From Bacteroidetes bacterium UBA6221 (GTDB lineage Bacteria > Bacteroidota > Bacteroidia > Chitinophagales > Chitinophagaceae), in contig DISB01000010.1 in the NCBI GenBank assembly GCA_002421685.1, positions 63,324 to 127,323 on the forward strand: a stretch of DNA of 64,000 nucleotides. Reading direction: 5' to 3'. Every line of letters begins with the position of its first letter. Positions within the stretch are counted from its first letter, which is position 1. Below, piece after piece: positions 61,681-64,000 of the stretch. The position numbers and the translations under genes are program-made. Under the pieces are notes generated by a model, which was not told where the DNA came from, did not search any database, and saw only the letters and a list, made by a program, of their open reading frames with translations.

Positions 61681-62733
61681 ATGTACAACACAGACAGAAA
61701 ACACATTTTATACAGTCATCAATCGGTGCGCGACGCGCTTATCAAGCTTAACGACCTGAAAAAAAATACCATATTGATAGTGGTAGACGAGCAGGAAAGG
61801 CTTATCGGTTCGCTTACCGACGGCGACCTGCGCAGAGGTTTTATCAGGGGGTTGAATTTCGACAATTCGCTGATGGAATACCTGCAGCCAGACCCGCTGT
61901 TTGTTTACCAGGACGAAGTGCATAAGACCGATTTCAACAACATGAGGTTGCGGAACTTCATGGTGGTGCCGATAGTTGACAGGGAGAGGAAAGTAGTAAA
62001 AATACTCAGCCTGTCAGAGATACAATCGATAGTTCCAGCCGATGTATTCATTATGGCCGGTGGGCGGGGCCAGCGCCTGATGCCGCTTACGGCTGATACA
62101 CCCAAACCCATGTTGCACATTGGCGGCAAGCCGATACTGGAACATAATATTGACAGGCTGATAAAATACGGCATCAATAATATTTACATAAGCGTCAACT
62201 ACCTTGCCGAGCAGATACAGGATTATTTTAAAGATGGCAGCGACAAGGGGATATCAGTAAAATACATACACGAAGACAAACCCCTCGGCACGCTGGGGTC
62301 AGTGAAAATGGTGGAAGAACTGGAGCATGACTATGTAATGGTGATGAACTCCGACCTGCTCACCGATATTGATTTCAATGGCTTCTTTCAAACCTTCCTC
62401 CGCTCGGGGGCAGACATGGCCGTAGCTACTACTATGTATAGTGTTGAGGTGCCTTACGGTGTAATGGAAGTAGATAACGGGAACTTTGTAAATGCCCTGA
62501 AGGAAAAACCCTGCTACACATACTACTCTAATGCCGGCATATACATTATAAAAAAGGAGCTGCTTTCACTGGTGCCGCATAATGAATTCTATAATGTCAC
62601 TGACCTGATGGACACTTTGATAAACAAAGGAAAAAAGCTGGTGTCCTTCCCCATCCTGGGCTATTGGTTGGATATTGGCAAACATAATGACTTTATACAA
62701 GCCCAGGAGGACATCAAGACCCTGGTGCTTTAA
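61681..62733 (+). CDS. CBS-domain nucleotidyltransferase, PtmE-like sugar-1-phosphate guanylyl-/nucleotidyltransferase
   Basis: 350 residues. Two CBS motifs fill 1-118 (ILIVVDEQERLIGSLTDGDL, then FMVVPIVDRERKVVKILSLS). The NTP-transferase domain starts at 121: FIMAGGRGQRLMPLTADTPK (123-142), with PMLHIGGKPILEHNIDRL and later MVMNSDLLTDIDF for metal. This CBS-plus-nucleotidyltransferase fusion is the layout of PtmE, which makes GDP-glucosamine in the Campylobacter legionaminic acid route. Together with the LegC-type gene upstream, it suggests a nonulosonic acid or related amino sugar on the surface. Donor nucleotide is not certain. Confidence 0.88.
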   Translation: MYNTDRKHILYSHQSVRDALIKLNDLKKNTILIVVDEQERLIGSLTDGDLRRGFIRGLNFDNSLMEYLQPDPLFVYQDEVHKTDFNNMRLRNFMVVPIVDRERKVVKILSLSEIQSIVPADVFIMAGGRGQRLMPLTADTPKPMLHIGGKPILEHNIDRLIKYGINNIYISVNYLAEQIQDYFKDGSDKGISVKYIHEDKPLGTLGSVKMVEELEHDYVMVMNSDLLTDIDFNGFFQTFLRSGADMAVATTMYSVEVPYGVMEVDNGNFVNALKEKPCYTYYSNAGIYIIKKELLSLVPHNEFYNVTDLMDTLINKGKKLVSFPILGYWLDIGKHNDFIQAQEDIKTLVL

Positions 62734-62771
62734 ACAAGGCTGAACCCCTTTACTTTAGTATTTATAATTCC

Positions 62772-62779
62772 TATTTTTG
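62772..62779 (+). promoter_or_regulatory. -7 box TATTTTTG
   Basis: Exact TAnnTTTG match, 97 bases... specifically 89 bases before the ATG at 62869. The predicted start of transcription falls at the inverted repeat at 62782. Confidence 0.55.
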
Positions 62780-62781
62780 TT

Positions 62782-62812
62782 ACAGGTTGAGTAAAATTAT
62801 TACTCAACCTGT
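62782..62812 (+). promoter_or_regulatory. Perfect 13-bp inverted repeat in the regulator/UpxY leader
   Basis: ACAGGTTGAGTAA (62782-62794), loop AATTA, TTACTCAACCTGT (62800-62812). It begins 3 bases after the -7 box, in the predicted 5' end of the mRNA, and no T-run follows. It may be an RNA hairpin for antitermination or stability, or a DNA operator. A second weaker hairpin (GTCAC/GTGAC with one bulge) follows at about 62811-62830. Confidence 0.6.
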
Positions 62813-62868
62813 CGTCACCTTGTGACCGACAGAGGCGAAGCCATGCCGAAGTTCTTAAAAATAGTAAC

Positions 62869-63405
62869 ATGCTGGAAACACTAATATCATCCAGGACACG
62901 TATAAAGCTGCTGCTTAGGCTCTTTCTCAATCCGGGCACAACTGCTTACCTGCGCGGGCTGGCAGAAGAGTTTGACGAAAGCACCAATAGCGTCCGTGTG
63001 GAATTGAACCGGTTTGAAGAAGCTAATATGCTGGTGTCTGAAAACAAAGGCAATAAAAAGCTATATAAAGCTAATGACAAACACCCCCTTTTCAAAGATA
63101 TTCACAGCATATTGCTGAAGTATATAGGTGTGGACAAAATAATTAATGCGATCATCGAAAGGATGGGCAAGCTTGAAAAAGTATACCTCACCGGTGATTA
63201 TGCCCTTGGCAGGGATTCGGGTATTATAGACCTCACCTTTATTGGAGAAATAGATAAGAACTACCTGGTAGACATGGTAAGTAAAGCTGAAAAGATGATA
63301 AAAAAGAAGGTGAGATTTATTATATACGATACAACCGAGTGGGCCGATAAAAACATCCTGGATGAAGAGAACGCACGTTTATTGTTATGGGAAAACAAAT
63401 CGTAG
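62869..63405 (+). CDS. Winged-helix regulator with degenerate nucleotidyltransferase domain
   Basis: 178 residues. Residues 1-70 form a winged helix: SRTRIKLLLRLFLNPGTTAY, then LAEEFDESTNSVRVELNRFE as the recognition helix. The second half contains KVYLTGDYALGRDSGIIDLT, which follows the MNT nucleotidyltransferase motif GSxxxGxxxxxSDIDL. Here GS has become GD and the first metal-binding Asp has become Ile, so it is probably a non-catalytic sensor-like domain. It is translationally close to the UpxY gene, which is typical of Bacteroidota capsule loci. The gene at 939-1901 has the same order of domains but an intact motif. Confidence 0.8.
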   Translation: MLETLISSRTRIKLLLRLFLNPGTTAYLRGLAEEFDESTNSVRVELNRFEEANMLVSENKGNKKLYKANDKHPLFKDIHSILLKYIGVDKIINAIIERMGKLEKVYLTGDYALGRDSGIIDLTFIGEIDKNYLVDMVSKAEKMIKKKVRFIIYDTTEWADKNILDEENARLLLWENKS

Positions 63406-63410
63406 AAACG

Positions 63411-63905
63411 ATGAATTGGTACGTATTATATACTAAGCCCCGAAACGAAAAGAAGGTCACGGCGTTGCTTGCTGAAAAGGGCATAGAAGTATATTGCCCG
63501 CTTAGGGAGGAGGTACGCCAATGGAGCGACCGGAAGAAGAAAGTGGCAGAGCCTGTTTTTAAGTCCTACGTTTTTGTGCAGTTGCCTGACTATAAAAAGG
63601 ATAGTGTAGAGGTATTGCTGACGCCCGGGGCGGTACGGTTTCTATGGTGGAACGGTAGCCCGGGTATAGTGCGGGATTATGAAATACTAGCTATTAAAGA
63701 CTTTCTCGATAACTATAAAAATGCTGAAATAACCGTTAACCTGAAGGAGGGTGAAAACATCATGGTAGCCGAAGGCCCGCTAAAGGATGCGAAAGGCAAA
63801 ATACTTATGATAAAGGGGAACAGGGCGATATTGTATTTACATTCATTGGGTATGAACATGACGGCGAAGCTGCCGCTGCAATCACTTACTAAATCGGGCG
63901 GGTAA
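63411..63905 (+). CDS. UpxY/NusG-like transcription antiterminator
   Basis: 164 residues from ATG 63411 (MNWYVLYTKPRNEKKVTALL); an ATG at 63387 overlaps the preceding gene and adds eight residues. The NGN domain is about 1-100: EVYCPLREEVRQWSDRKKKV, EPVFKSYVFVQLPDY and GAVRFLWWNGSPGIVRD. The KOW domain follows (GENIMVAEGPLKDAKGKILM). UpxY-type NusG paralogues bind polymerase at the leader of their own capsule operon and allow read-through. It is probably the first specific gene of a polysaccharide operon that continues past the right end of the window. Confidence 0.92.
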   Translation: MNWYVLYTKPRNEKKVTALLAEKGIEVYCPLREEVRQWSDRKKKVAEPVFKSYVFVQLPDYKKDSVEVLLTPGAVRFLWWNGSPGIVRDYEILAIKDFLDNYKNAEITVNLKEGENIMVAEGPLKDAKGKILMIKGNRAILYLHSLGMNMTAKLPLQSLTKSGG

Positions 63906-63972
63906 CAATGTCGCCGGGGCTGATATTTATACAATTACAACAGTGGATAGGTAAATCGCCTGTCTTTTTCAC

Positions 63973-63980
63973 TACATTTG
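63973..63980 (+). promoter_or_regulatory. -7 box TACATTTG near the right end
   Basis: Exact TAnnTTTG match downstream of the UpxY gene; probably a promoter for a gene outside the window. Confidence 0.35.
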
Positions 63981-64000
63981 AGCAAAATATTCACAATAAA

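Overview
The window looks like a chromosomal segment of a Bacteroidota bacterium, most likely a Chitinophagales/Chitinophagaceae-type soil or freshwater organism. The evidence is: type IX secretion C-terminal sorting domains (two type A, one gliding-motility type B); many small SusD-free lipoproteins; TAnnTTTG-type -7 promoter boxes with almost no Shine-Dalgarno use; a tyrosine ammonia-lyase-like enzyme close to that of Flavobacterium; an UpxY/NusG-type capsule antiterminator; and dense palindromic intergenic repeats. No rRNA, tRNA or CRISPR array was seen, and there is no intact prophage or transposase gene.

Layout. 1-4.5 kb: end of a surface-polysaccharide locus (membrane chain-length-type protein, nucleotidyltransferase, SDR, methyltransferase, glycosyltransferase), then a 3' remnant of corA and a repeat-rich gap. 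5.3-12.8 kb: aldo/keto reductase, aromatic ammonia-lyase plus FabG-type reductase, three unknown envelope proteins, and a secreted thioredoxin-like protein paired with an outer-membrane protein. 13.2-30.8 kb: mostly housekeeping (ScpB, M28 peptidase, amino-acid-type binding lipoprotein, 3-hydroxyacyl-CoA dehydrogenase, FMN reductase, Mfd, response regulator, RNase E/G, a 30-residue ribosome-associated peptide, TPR protein, HU, heme A synthase, and an ArnT-like glycosyltransferase broken by a frameshift in a homopolymer). 30.9-41.4 kb: a TPP riboswitch controlling a TonB-dependent receptor, YugP-type peptidase, persulfide-dioxygenase-like protein, an exported EutB-EutC fusion, lipoproteins and photolyase. 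41.5-53.3 kb: 2-oxoacid:acceptor oxidoreductase gamma-alpha fusion, exported pirin, a T9SS protein, amidohydrolase, pseudouridine synthase, a DUF5606-like protein and a 1519-residue SprB-repeat protein.

53.5-64 kb: a second polysaccharide locus: flippase, CpsB-type phosphatase, SDR, LegC-type aminotransferase, then about 3.5 kb of repeats, one lipoprotein gene and a decayed terminase-small-subunit-like gene, then a PtmE-like CBS-nucleotidyltransferase, a winged-helix regulator with a degenerate nucleotidyltransferase domain, and an UpxY antiterminator. The last two share a leader that carries a perfect 13-bp inverted repeat just after a -7 box.

The most distinctive observations are the export-signal-bearing EutB-EutC fusion, the hairpin leader of the UpxY operon, the TPP-controlled receptor with a second hairpin ending one base before its start codon, and several dispersed repeat families. 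One family is a roughly 190-bp element present in opposite orientations at 4.9 and 17.2 kb. All functional statements are from reading the sequence and knowledge of families; no database search was run.
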